Shown one piece after another: positions 18,020 to 25,561 of a DNA stretch of 64,000 nucleotides (positions within the stretch are counted from its first letter, which is position 1; each line of letters opens with the position of its first letter). This DNA is from Actinomycetes bacterium (lineage in GTDB: Bacteria; Actinomycetota; Acidimicrobiia; Acidimicrobiales; Ilumatobacteraceae), in contig JANYCT010000089.1 of NCBI GenBank assembly GCA_025360105.1, positions 1-64,000 on the forward strand, read 5' to 3'. The notes beneath the pieces are model-generated. The model had not been told where the DNA came from and ran no database searches. It saw only the letters and a program-made list of their open reading frames with translations. The position numbers were made by a program, and so were the translations under genes.

Positions 18020-19006
18020 TTGAACCACACGTCGGCACTCACCGGTCCGCCCGCTGCGAAGCGGGTGGGCCGGGTGCTCACGTATCGTAAGGCCGCGATC
18101 GCGAGCCTGTTCTTCCCGCCTGCGGGTATCCCGGCGCTGATCCACTCGATCAAAGCGTCGCGGCTGGCCGAACAGGGCGAGACCGAACCTGCCCGCGAGC
18201 AGGGCGAGAAGGCCCGCGACTGGGCGTGGTACTCGGTCGGCGTCGGCCTGTCTGTGTATCTCGTGGCCTTCATGGTGTGGTTGCTGTTCACCAACGGCGG
18301 CAGCGTGCGCAAGGTTTTCCTCGACTGGTCGATCCTCACCAGTTGGGACGCCTGGCACTCGATGCTCAAGGGCTTTTGGATCAACGTGCAGGTGTTCCTC
18401 ATCGCCGAGGTCATCGTGCTGATCTGGGCGTTGGTGGTAGCCATCGTGAGGCTTCTGCCGGGCAAGGCCTGCCGTCCGATCCGATTCCTGGCAACCGTGT
18501 ACGTCGACACGTTTCGCGCGTTCCCGGCGATCCTGGTCGTGTACCTCGTGGGCCTCGGCTTCGCGCAGGCCAAGGTGCCGATCGTGGGGAGCTTCTCTGA
18601 CATCCAGTACGCCATACTCGCCCTGTCGCTCACCTATGGCGCCTACGTGTCCGAGGTGTACCGCGCGGGCATCGAGTCGATCCACTGGAGCCAGGTTGCC
18701 GCCGCTCGTTCACTCGGTCTTTCGTACACGCAGACCATGCGTCATGTCGTGGTACCACAAGCCGTTCGACGCGTCATCCCCCCGCTGTTGAACGACTTCA
18801 TCGGCCTGCAGAAAGACACCGCGATCATCTCGGTCATCGGTGTGCTCGATGTGGTGAGCCGCGCCCGCTTCATCAACAACGCCAGAGGCACGCTGGCGGC
18901 CTACTCGATCGCGGCGTTCCTGTTCCTCTGCGTCACCATCCCATTCACCCGCTGGCTCGAGTGGCTGCAACGGCGGCGCCAGTTACGCACCGAAGGCGGT
19001 CGCTGA
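18020..19006 (+). CDS. Amino-acid ABC permease with N-terminal CD225/dispanin-like domain
   Basis: Residues about 110-320 are a HisM/GlnP-type permease: membrane segments, the RAFPAILVVYLVGLG region, and the EAA coupling loop GIESIHWSQVAAARSLGLS at about 217-236. Residues about 25-95 look like a CD225/dispanin (PF04505) domain: a first hydrophobic segment ASLFFPPAGIPALIHSIKAS, a charged loop with AREQGEKARDWAWYS, and a second hydrophobic segment. This places a two-helix hairpin before the transporter core. The TTG at 18020 is the only start seen close to the upstream gene; the next in-frame starts would cut the CD225-like part. The ATPase gene begins 4 bases after the stop. Confidence 0.85.
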   Translation: MNHTSALTGPPAAKRVGRVLTYRKAAIASLFFPPAGIPALIHSIKASRLAEQGETEPAREQGEKARDWAWYSVGVGLSVYLVAFMVWLLFTNGGSVRKVFLDWSILTSWDAWHSMLKGFWINVQVFLIAEVIVLIWALVVAIVRLLPGKACRPIRFLATVYVDTFRAFPAILVVYLVGLGFAQAKVPIVGSFSDIQYAILALSLTYGAYVSEVYRAGIESIHWSQVAAARSLGLSYTQTMRHVVVPQAVRRVIPPLLNDFIGLQKDTAIISVIGVLDVVSRARFINNARGTLAAYSIAAFLFLCVTIPFTRWLEWLQRRRQLRTEGGR

Positions 19007-19009
19007 GCC

Positions 19010-19753
19010 ATGGCGTTTCTCGAGATCCAACGGGTGTACAAGAAGTTCGGTTCGGTGTACGTGCTCAGCGGCATCAGCCTCGATGTCGAGTTGCATCAGG
19101 TCGTCTGCCTCATCGGAGCATCGGGTAGCGGGAAGAGCACGTTGCTGCGCTGCATCAACGCGCTCGAGGTCATCGACGACGGTGTGATCCTGCTCGATGG
19201 CGATCGGGTGTCGGGTCGGGGCATCGATGTCGACTCGCTCCGCCAGGAGGTGGGCATCGTGTTCCAGAGCTTCAACCTCTTCCCGCACATGAGTGTGCTC
19301 GACAACGTCACGCTCGCGCCACGCAAGGTGCTCGGTACTTCGCGTGAAGAAGCCGAGGCCACCGCGATGGGTCTCCTCGGTCGAGTCGGACTGGCTGACA
19401 AGGCCACGGCGTTCCCTGATCGACTTTCCGGTGGTCAACAACAACGCGTCGCGATCGTGCGTGCGCTGGCGATGGGTCCGAAGCTGATGCTGCTCGACGA
19501 GATCACCTCCGCGCTCGACCCCGAGCTTGTGGCCGAGGTGCTCAACATTGTTCGTGACCTCGCCGAAGAGGGCATGACGATGATGCTCGCCACGCACGAA
19601 ATGGGTTTCGCCAAGGAGGTGTCCTCCAAGGTGTGCTTCCTCGATCAGGGCGTCATCTTGGAAGAGGGACCGCCTGAACAGATCTTCGGCGACCCCGTCG
19701 AGGAACGCACCCGAGCCTTCCTCAAACGCATCGTCGACGCCGGAAGGCTGTAA
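19010..19753 (+). CDS. Amino-acid ABC transporter ATP-binding protein
   Basis: GlnQ-type ATPase that powers the importer encoded with the two preceding genes. Walker [10 protein letters not shown] is at residues 37-45, the signature LSGGQQQR near 139-146, Walker [13 protein letters not shown] near 158-169, and the switch histidine in [11 protein letters not shown]. The 247-residue length is normal. The D-loop carries ITSALD rather than the commoner PTSALD, a small deviation. Confidence 0.95.
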   Translation: MAFLEIQRVYKKFGSVYVLSGISLDVELHQVVCLIGASGSGKSTLLRCINALEVIDDGVILLDGDRVSGRGIDVDSLRQEVGIVFQSFNLFPHMSVLDNVTLAPRKVLGTSREEAEATAMGLLGRVGLADKATAFPDRLSGGQQQRVAIVRALAMGPKLMLLDEITSALDPELVAEVLNIVRDLAEEGMTMMLATHEMGFAKEVSSKVCFLDQGVILEEGPPEQIFGDPVEERTRAFLKRIVDAGRL

Positions 19754-19762
19754 TCTCCGCTG

Positions 19763-19799
19763 TTGACAATGAGACGGATTCGTCTTATTGTCTCGCATC
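19763..19799 (+). promoter_or_regulatory. Promoter with operator-like palindrome in the spacer
   Basis: TTGACA (19763-19768) and TATTGT (19786-19791) are separated by 17 bases, a near-ideal sigma-70-type promoter. The inverted repeat AGACG (19772-19776) / CGTCT (19781-19785) lies in the spacer, a typical place for a TetR operator. The predicted start of transcription falls on or next to the GTG at 19800, so the TetR mRNA may be leaderless. Confidence 0.65.
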
Positions 19800-20366
19800 G
19801 TGACGCCAGCAGAAACTCGAATCCTTGACGCAGCCAAGGTCTGCTTCGAGCGGTGGGGAATTGCCAAGGTGAGCATCGACGACATCGCTGCAGAGGCAGG
19901 GGTCTCTCGAGCGACGTTGTATCGCATGTTCCCCGGTGGCAAGGACGTGGTGTTCGATGCGTTGCGGGTCCGCGAACTCGAGGAGTTCTTCACCGAACTC
20001 AAGCAGGGCGTCATCGGCGCGGCCGACCTCGAAGACCTCCTCGTGCGAGCCGTGATGGTTGCCACCCACGAGCTACGCGCCGACCGCCACCTTGCTGTCA
20101 TGCTTGCGTCCGAACCCGGCGACACGCTTGCGCAACTCACGGTTCAGGGCTTGCCGCGAATCATCCGCATGGCTTCGCTGTTCCTGGCGCCACTCGTGGA
20201 GCCATACGTGGGCAAAGACACGGCTGCGCGGCTGGTCGAACTGCTCTCCCGCCTCGTGATCTCGTACTTCCTTGCGCCATCCGAACATGTCGATCTCGGC
20301 GATGTCGACGCAGCCCGTCTGTTCATCCGCACCCTTTTCCTTCCAGCATTCCAGCCAACCCCGTAA
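19800..20366 (+). CDS. TetR-family transcriptional regulator
   Basis: A 188-residue DNA-binding protein. The N-terminal helix-turn-helix reads SIDDIAAEAGVSRATLYRMF at about residues 25-44, followed by a helical ligand-binding domain. The GTG at 19800 gives MTPAETRILDAAKVCFERWG, a standard TetR opening; no Shine-Dalgarno is visible, which agrees with a leaderless transcript. The AGACG/CGTCT palindrome in its own promoter suggests autoregulation. The diiron protein gene follows 49 bases later on the same strand and may be its target. Confidence 0.88.
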   Translation: MTPAETRILDAAKVCFERWGIAKVSIDDIAAEAGVSRATLYRMFPGGKDVVFDALRVRELEEFFTELKQGVIGAADLEDLLVRAVMVATHELRADRHLAVMLASEPGDTLAQLTVQGLPRIIRMASLFLAPLVEPYVGKDTAARLVELLSRLVISYFLAPSEHVDLGDVDAARLFIRTLFLPAFQPTP

Positions 20367-20415
20367 CCCGACACACCTTCTACGCAGTAGTTGTCAACAC
20401 AATCAGGAGCAAGCT

Positions 20416-21549
20416 ATGACCATCGTCCACAACGACAACGAGACCATTCTCGGTCGCACGGAGATCAACGACATCGACGCAATCTTGGCGATCCCCACCA
20501 CGGACCCCAGCGAGATTCAGCACATCGTGAAGAACAACGCCGATTCCATCTTCACGTGGGACTACACCTTGGCTCGCCCGGCGTTGCGCAAGCTTTACGA
20601 AAAGGCCAAGACCGGACAATGGAACGGCACCACTGACCTGCCGTGGCACCTCGACGTCGATGTCGAGCGCACGATCAAGCAGGATCAAGAGATCCTCGGT
20701 GTGGGGCTCGACCCCGCGGTGTTCGATGGCACACCTGTTGCCAAGTGGGGCGACAAGGAATGGCTCGAGTTCGGTGTGCAGAGCCGCAACTGGTCGCTCA
20801 GCCAGTTCTTGCACGGCGAGCAGGGCGCGCTCATCTGCACCGCGAAGATCGTCGAGACGGTGCCGTGGTACGACGCCAAGTTGTACGCCAGCACCCAGGT
20901 GATGGACGAAGCGCGTCACGTCGAGGTCTTCGCCCGGTATCTCGACGAGAAGCTCGGCGGCGGCTACCAAGTGAACGCGCACCTGCGCATGCTGCTCGAC
21001 GACATCATCAACGACAGCCGTTGGGACATGACCTACCTCGGCATGCAGATCATGGTCGAAGGTCTGGCTCTGGCAGCTTTTGGCTTCCTGCACGCAACCA
21101 CGCAGGAGCCGCTGCTCAAGCAGTTGCTGCGGTACGTGATGAGCGACGAAGCCCGCCATGTGGCCTTCGGCGTGCTGAGCCTCAAGGAGGTCTACGACGG
21201 CATGACCGATCTGGAGATGAAGGATCGTCAGGAGTTCGCGTTCGAGGCCGCTGTGCGTATGCGCGACCGCTTCATGTCGCAAGAGGTGTGGGAGCGCATG
21301 GGCGTGAACGTGCGCGACATCGTGCCGATCGTGCTCGCCGACCCAACCCGCGTGATGTTCCAGTCGATGTTGTTCAGCAAGATCGTGCCGAACTGCAAGA
21401 AGCTGGGTCTGCTCGACCGCAACGACAAGTGGCTGCGCCATCGCTTCGAGGACATGGGCGTGATCCAGTTCGAGGACTGGGCCGACACCGAGGAGGAATA
21501 CTCCGCATTCGGCCTCGACGCCGAAGCAATGCCCGTCGCCGGCGAGTAG
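20416..21549 (+). CDS. Ferritin-like diiron-carboxylate protein
   Basis: A 377-residue protein of the ferritin-like superfamily. It has the repeated metal motif of diiron oxygenases and R2-like proteins: a glutamate in HGEQGALIC (about 135), DEARHVE (about 164-170), a second helix glutamate in MVEGLALAAF, and DEARHVAFG (about 245-253). The size and helical pattern fit R2-like/AurF-type oxidases rather than storage ferritin. Substrate unknown. The start ATG is preceded by CAGGAGCAAGCT. It follows the TetR gene and ends before a strong hairpin, so the two may form one unit. Confidence 0.8.
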   Translation: MTIVHNDNETILGRTEINDIDAILAIPTTDPSEIQHIVKNNADSIFTWDYTLARPALRKLYEKAKTGQWNGTTDLPWHLDVDVERTIKQDQEILGVGLDPAVFDGTPVAKWGDKEWLEFGVQSRNWSLSQFLHGEQGALICTAKIVETVPWYDAKLYASTQVMDEARHVEVFARYLDEKLGGGYQVNAHLRMLLDDIINDSRWDMTYLGMQIMVEGLALAAFGFLHATTQEPLLKQLLRYVMSDEARHVAFGVLSLKEVYDGMTDLEMKDRQEFAFEAAVRMRDRFMSQEVWERMGVNVRDIVPIVLADPTRVMFQSMLFSKIVPNCKKLGLLDRNDKWLRHRFEDMGVIQFEDWADTEEEYSAFGLDAEAMPVAGE

Positions 21550-21583
21550 GCGACCAAGCTGAGCGACCTGCTCGATCTCGGCA

Positions 21584-21618
21584 AATGCTGAGCGCACCGT
21601 CAACGTGCTCTCAGCATT
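21584..21618 (+). terminator. Strong hairpin after the diiron protein gene
   Basis: AATGCTGAGCGCAC (21584-21597) pairs with GTGCTCTCAGCATT (21605-21618): 13 of 14 positions match, with a 7-base loop. It starts 35 bases after the stop. There is no long T run, so it may be a factor-independent terminator of the GC type or an mRNA 3'-end stabiliser. Confidence 0.55.
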
Positions 21619-21648
21619 GATACAGGCAACAGTCGGGCCGCGTTCCCG

Positions 21649-21697
21649 CGAAGTAGCGCCCCGTGTGCCCGTGAGGGGCCGCAGCAGCGCTACTTCG
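21649..21697 (+). repeat. 49-bp palindromic repeat, copy A
   Basis: Perfect 11-bp arms CGAAGTAGCGC (21649-21659) and GCGCTACTTCG (21687-21697) enclose 27 bases. The same layout, with the same total length, occurs at 41804-41852 and 44091-44139. The inner part shares a CCCRTGAGGGGCCGC core with the reverse complement of the 44091 copy. Confidence 0.75.
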
Positions 21698-21726
21698 GTG
21701 GTGAAGTTCACTACGATGCAGGGGTT

Positions 21727-22344
21727 ATGGCTCATCGATCACATCCGCTCTTTCGCACGCACCACGCGCTGCGCATCAAGGGCTTCGCCAAGACCGAGGT
21801 CGTTGCCGAGGTCGCTGGCCACGACGTAGAAACAGCCGAGCAGCACTTGCAGCAACTCGAGGGCAACGGCCACGCGCAATTCCGCGAGGCTCGTGCGCTC
21901 TGGCAGCTCACGCCCGATGGTCGCATCGCCCATGCCGAGGCGTTGGCGGCCGACACGGCCCATCTCGGACCTGACTCGCTGACGCACATCTACGATCCCT
22001 TTCTGGCGCTCAATGGTCGATTCAAGGAACTCTGCGGCGACTGGCAGTTGCGTAACGGCACGCCCAACGATCACGCTGACGCCGCCTACGACTCCGCCGT
22101 GATCACGCGGCTGGTCGCGCTCAACGCCGAGGCACAGCCGGTGGTCATTGCAATCGGTCACGAGTTCGAGCGCTTCGCCGACTACTCGCGCCGGTTGGCG
22201 CAAACGTGCCAGAAAGTGGTCGATGGCGAAACAAAAATGTTTACCGGAGTCATGTGCGGCAGCTACCACGACGTGTGGATGGAACTGCACGAAGACCTCA
22301 TCCTGACCCAGGGCATCGATCGCGAACAGGAGGGGTCGTTCTGA
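21727..22344 (+). CDS. Hypothetical protein with winged-helix-like N-terminus
   Basis: A 205-residue soluble protein. Residues 8-75 look like a small winged helix: LFRTHHALRIKGFAKTEVV, then helices and QLEGNGHAQFREARALWQLT followed by DGR, a pattern seen in regulators and in C-terminal domains of some PEP-utilising enzymes. The rest is helical with conserved-looking polar residues and no catalytic motif. Its stop overlaps the ATG of dapA by one base, and AGGAGGGG in its last codons serves as the dapA ribosome-binding site, so the two genes are coupled. Function unknown. Confidence 0.7.
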   Translation: MAHRSHPLFRTHHALRIKGFAKTEVVAEVAGHDVETAEQHLQQLEGNGHAQFREARALWQLTPDGRIAHAEALAADTAHLGPDSLTHIYDPFLALNGRFKELCGDWQLRNGTPNDHADAAYDSAVITRLVALNAEAQPVVIAIGHEFERFADYSRRLAQTCQKVVDGETKMFTGVMCGSYHDVWMELHEDLILTQGIDREQEGSF

Positions 22345-23258
22345 TGGCACGCTTCGGTCGCGTCCTCACCGCAATGGTCACCCCGTTCAACGACGACGGC
22401 TCGCTGAACCTCGATGTCGCTCAGCAGTTGGCTCGCTATTTGCAGGCGCATGGCAACGACGGTCTGGTGATCGCCGGTACGACCGGCGAGGCTCCAGTAC
22501 TCACCGACGACGAACGCCTGTCGCTGTTTGCTGCGGTCATCGAGGCAGTCACCATTCCGGTCATCGCCGGCAGCGGCACGAACGACACAGCCCATTCCGT
22601 GCATCTCACCAAGGAAGCTGCTGCGCTCGGCGCCGCCGGAATCTTGGCCGTGTGCCCGTACTACAACCGCCCATCGATGGCCGGAATCGATGGCCACATG
22701 CGTGCCATGGCGGCCGCCAGCGACCTGCCGGTGATGGTCTACGACATCCCCGTTCGCACCGGTCGCAAGATCACCACGGCCACGCTGCTGAAACTGTTCC
22801 GCGAGGTGCCCAACATCGTGGCGCTCAAGGACGCGGCAGCCAACCCGGGCGAGACGGCCTCGCTGATCACGCTCGCGCCCGATGGCGTCGAGGTCTACAG
22901 CGGCGACGACGCACTCACGTTGCCGTTGCTGGCCGCAGGCATCGTCGGCACCGTGGGTGTTGCCACGCACTGGACCGCAGAGGACCACCAGCAGATGTTC
23001 GATCGATGGGACAAGGGCGACACGGTCGGCGCCCGTATCGTGAATGCACGCATGCTCGACAGCTTTGCGTTCGAAACGGGCGACGATGCACCCAACCCGA
23101 TCCCGTCGAAGGCGATGCTGCGTCATATCGGCATTCCGGTGGGCCAGGCACGCCTACCCATGGGCAATGCGCCTGAATTCGTCGAGGTGCGTGCCCCGCA
23201 GGTGTGGGCCGACCTGCAACGATGGAGGAATGAATTCCCCCTCCAACCTCAACGCTGA
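22344..23258 (+). CDS. dapA: 4-hydroxy-tetrahydrodipicolinate synthase
   Basis: Class I aldolase condensing pyruvate with aspartate semialdehyde, the first committed step of lysine/diaminopimelate synthesis. The opening VLTAMVTPFNDDGSL, the GTTGEAPVLTDDE motif, the tyrosine of VYDIPVRTG and the Schiff-base lysine in IVALKDAA (about 162) are all present. The 304-residue length is slightly above average. The start has a strong AGGAGGGG site. rnj follows 3 bases after the stop, the usual actinobacterial order. Confidence 0.96.
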   Translation: MARFGRVLTAMVTPFNDDGSLNLDVAQQLARYLQAHGNDGLVIAGTTGEAPVLTDDERLSLFAAVIEAVTIPVIAGSGTNDTAHSVHLTKEAAALGAAGILAVCPYYNRPSMAGIDGHMRAMAAASDLPVMVYDIPVRTGRKITTATLLKLFREVPNIVALKDAAANPGETASLITLAPDGVEVYSGDDALTLPLLAAGIVGTVGVATHWTAEDHQQMFDRWDKGDTVGARIVNARMLDSFAFETGDDAPNPIPSKAMLRHIGIPVGQARLPMGNAPEFVEVRAPQVWADLQRWRNEFPLQPQR

Positions 23259-23261
23259 TCA

Positions 23262-24950
23262 GTGAGCAACAAAGCCGCTTCCCCAGCTGCATCCCCGTCG
23301 GTCAGAATCGTTTTCCTCGGTGGTCTCGGCGAGATCGGCCGCAACTGCATGGTGATCGAGCAGAACGACCAGCTATTGATCATCGACTGCGGTCTGATGT
23401 TTCCCGATGCGGACATGCACGGTATCGATCTCGTCCTTCCCGACTTCACGTGGCTGCGCGCCAACGCTGATCGCGTGGTGGGCTGCGTCGCCACTCATGG
23501 TCACGAGGACCACGTCGGTGCGCTGCAGTATCTGTTGCGCGAGCTGAGCTTTCCCATCTATGGCTCTGCTGTCACGTTGGGCCTCGCCCGCAACCGTATC
23601 GAGGAAGCCGGTTTACTCGGCCGCACCGAACTCGTGGTCGTGAAGGATGGCGAACGCCGCATGATCGGTCCATTCGATGTGGAGTTCATTCCGGTGACCC
23701 ACAGCGTGCCGCATGCGCACGCAGTTGTCGTGCACACACCCCAGGGCGTGATCGTGCACTCGGGCGACTTCAAGCTCGACCTCACGCCTGTCGATGATCG
23801 GCGTACCGACCTTGCCCGGCTCGGTGCGATCTCGTCCACCGAGGGTGTGCGCGTGTTGCTTGCCGACAGCACCAATGCCGAAGAGGCTGGACACGCCCCC
23901 AGCGAGAAATCGGTTGGCGCGGTGCTACGCCAGTTGTTCGCCGAGCAGGCCGGGCGGCGCATCATCACCGCCAGCTTTGCCAGTCACCTCCACCGCATCC
24001 AGCAGATCGCCGATGCCGCGATCGCGAACGGTCGCGTGGTTGCCACGCTCGGGTTGAGCATCAAAAAGAACGTGCGCATGGGTCGCGAGCTCGGCATCCT
24101 CAACATTCCCGACGGATCGCTGATCGATATCGACGAGGCCGACAAGTACCCGCCGGAGAAACTGTGCATCGTGTCCACCGGTTCGCAGGGCGAGCCGATG
24201 TCTGCGCTCAGCCTGTTGGCTCGCGGCGAGAACCGTTGGGTGAAGGTGGGCGAGAAGGACACCGTGATCCTGTCGAGCCACGCCATCCCCGGTAACGAGA
24301 CCAATGTGAACCGCGTTATCGAAGGTCTGCTACGCCTGGGCGTGGACGTGATCCACAGCGGTATTGCTGATGTGCACGCCACCGGACACGCTCAGGCCGA
24401 AGAGATCAAGACCTATCTGTCGATCGTGAACCCCGAGTTCTACGTGCCGATCCATGGCGAGTATCGCCACCTCGTGGCCAATACCAAGCTCGGTGTGATG
24501 ATGGGCGTCGACCGGCGCAAAGTGCTGCTCTGCGAAGACGGCGACGTGCTCGAACTCAGCGACGATGGTCTGGATCATGCCGGCCGAGTACCCGCCGGAT
24601 ATCTGTATGTCGACGGCATCGTCGGCGACGTGGGCCAGGGCGTGCTGCGCGACCGCAAGGTTCTCGCCGAAGAAGGTGTGGTGGTGGTTGTCGTCACTGT
24701 CGACATCACCTCGGGCAAGGTTCTGGTGGGACCCGAGATCATCACCCGCGGTTGGGTGTACGCGCCCGAGGCCGAGGATTTGCTCGATGAGGCATGCGAC
24801 CGCATCGCCGAGGCCGTGGAATCAGCGTTGGCCAAGGGCGAGCGCAATGTGGATGCGCTTGAGCGCGACGTTCGTCGCGCTGCCGGCAAGTTCGTGAGCG
24901 AGCGCACCAAGCGCCGACCCATGATCGTTCCGGTGGTGATGGAGGCCTAG
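23262..24950 (+). CDS. rnj: Ribonuclease J
   Basis: Metallo-beta-lactamase/beta-CASP nuclease with 5'-exo- and endonuclease activity in mRNA decay and rRNA maturation. The zinc-binding THGHEDHVG motif is at about residues 78-86, and SGDFKLDLTP, DSTNAE and the beta-CASP GSQGEP and SSHAIPGNE motifs follow in order. Length is 562 residues. The start is GTG at 23262. It sits between dapA and ftsK, as is common in this phylum. With pnp this window encodes two central RNA-decay enzymes. Confidence 0.96.
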   Translation: MSNKAASPAASPSVRIVFLGGLGEIGRNCMVIEQNDQLLIIDCGLMFPDADMHGIDLVLPDFTWLRANADRVVGCVATHGHEDHVGALQYLLRELSFPIYGSAVTLGLARNRIEEAGLLGRTELVVVKDGERRMIGPFDVEFIPVTHSVPHAHAVVVHTPQGVIVHSGDFKLDLTPVDDRRTDLARLGAISSTEGVRVLLADSTNAEEAGHAPSEKSVGAVLRQLFAEQAGRRIITASFASHLHRIQQIADAAIANGRVVATLGLSIKKNVRMGRELGILNIPDGSLIDIDEADKYPPEKLCIVSTGSQGEPMSALSLLARGENRWVKVGEKDTVILSSHAIPGNETNVNRVIEGLLRLGVDVIHSGIADVHATGHAQAEEIKTYLSIVNPEFYVPIHGEYRHLVANTKLGVMMGVDRRKVLLCEDGDVLELSDDGLDHAGRVPAGYLYVDGIVGDVGQGVLRDRKVLAEEGVVVVVVTVDITSGKVLVGPEIITRGWVYAPEAEDLLDEACDRIAEAVESALAKGERNVDALERDVRRAAGKFVSERTKRRPMIVPVVMEA

Positions 24951-24959
24951 CCTCGAATC

Positions 24960-25517
24960 GTGATTGCGATCAACAGGTCCGTTCTTGCAGTGGCACTCGT
25001 AGCCACCATGACGAGTGCGACCGGATGCTCGAGTTCGTCCGACTCGGGATCGTCGTCCGCCACAACGCCGCTGTCGTTGGCCCCGGGTGATGCACCGTTG
25101 CGGGTCGAGCTGATCCGTCCGGCGGTCGCCGCGCTCGAGGCCAAGCTGGGCCGGGCTCAGCAGTATCTCGAAGTGAACGCCACGCCCACGTTGGTGAACT
25201 TGTTCGTGTCAACCGGCGGTGGCACGCAAGCGGTGGCGTACGTGTATGCGGAGGGCAAGCTCAGCGACCCTGCCGCTCCAGAGGCCGTCAAGCCCGGTGC
25301 GGCCACATTTGCTGCGTCGAGCATCGCCTTCGACGAGTCAAAGGTGCTTGCACCGCTCGTGAAGGCGCTGCCGAACTCGCAGTACCGGGTGTTCTCGGTA
25401 CTCGGCGCCGCGGGCGGGGGAGTCTCGTACGAGGTCACCATTCAATCGGCGAAGGGTGGGCAGCTGCAGGTGCCCGTAGCGGCCGATGGTTCCATCACCG
25501 GGGCGGTACAGAGCTGA
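24960..25517 (+). CDS. Hypothetical lipoprotein
   Basis: A 185-residue protein with a signal sequence and lipobox TSATGC, then an S/D-rich linker. The mature part begins APLRVELIRPAVAALEAKLG in style and resembles no family I can name; it has alternating strands and helices and a QLQVPVAADGSITGAV end. The start is GTG at 24960, 10 bases after the rnj stop. Placement between rnj and ftsK suggests co-transcription with the backbone genes. Confidence 0.7.
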   Translation: MIAINRSVLAVALVATMTSATGCSSSSDSGSSSATTPLSLAPGDAPLRVELIRPAVAALEAKLGRAQQYLEVNATPTLVNLFVSTGGGTQAVAYVYAEGKLSDPAAPEAVKPGAATFAASSIAFDESKVLAPLVKALPNSQYRVFSVLGAAGGGVSYEVTIQSAKGGQLQVPVAADGSITGAVQS

Positions 25518-25561
25518 GGATGCTGCAACGTCACCACACCCTCTTGGTACGTTGAAGCCCT

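Noticed and set aside
20380-21735. Minus-strand frame of 451 codons across the diiron protein gene
   Set aside because: Antisense shadow; the plus strand carries the EARH metal motifs.
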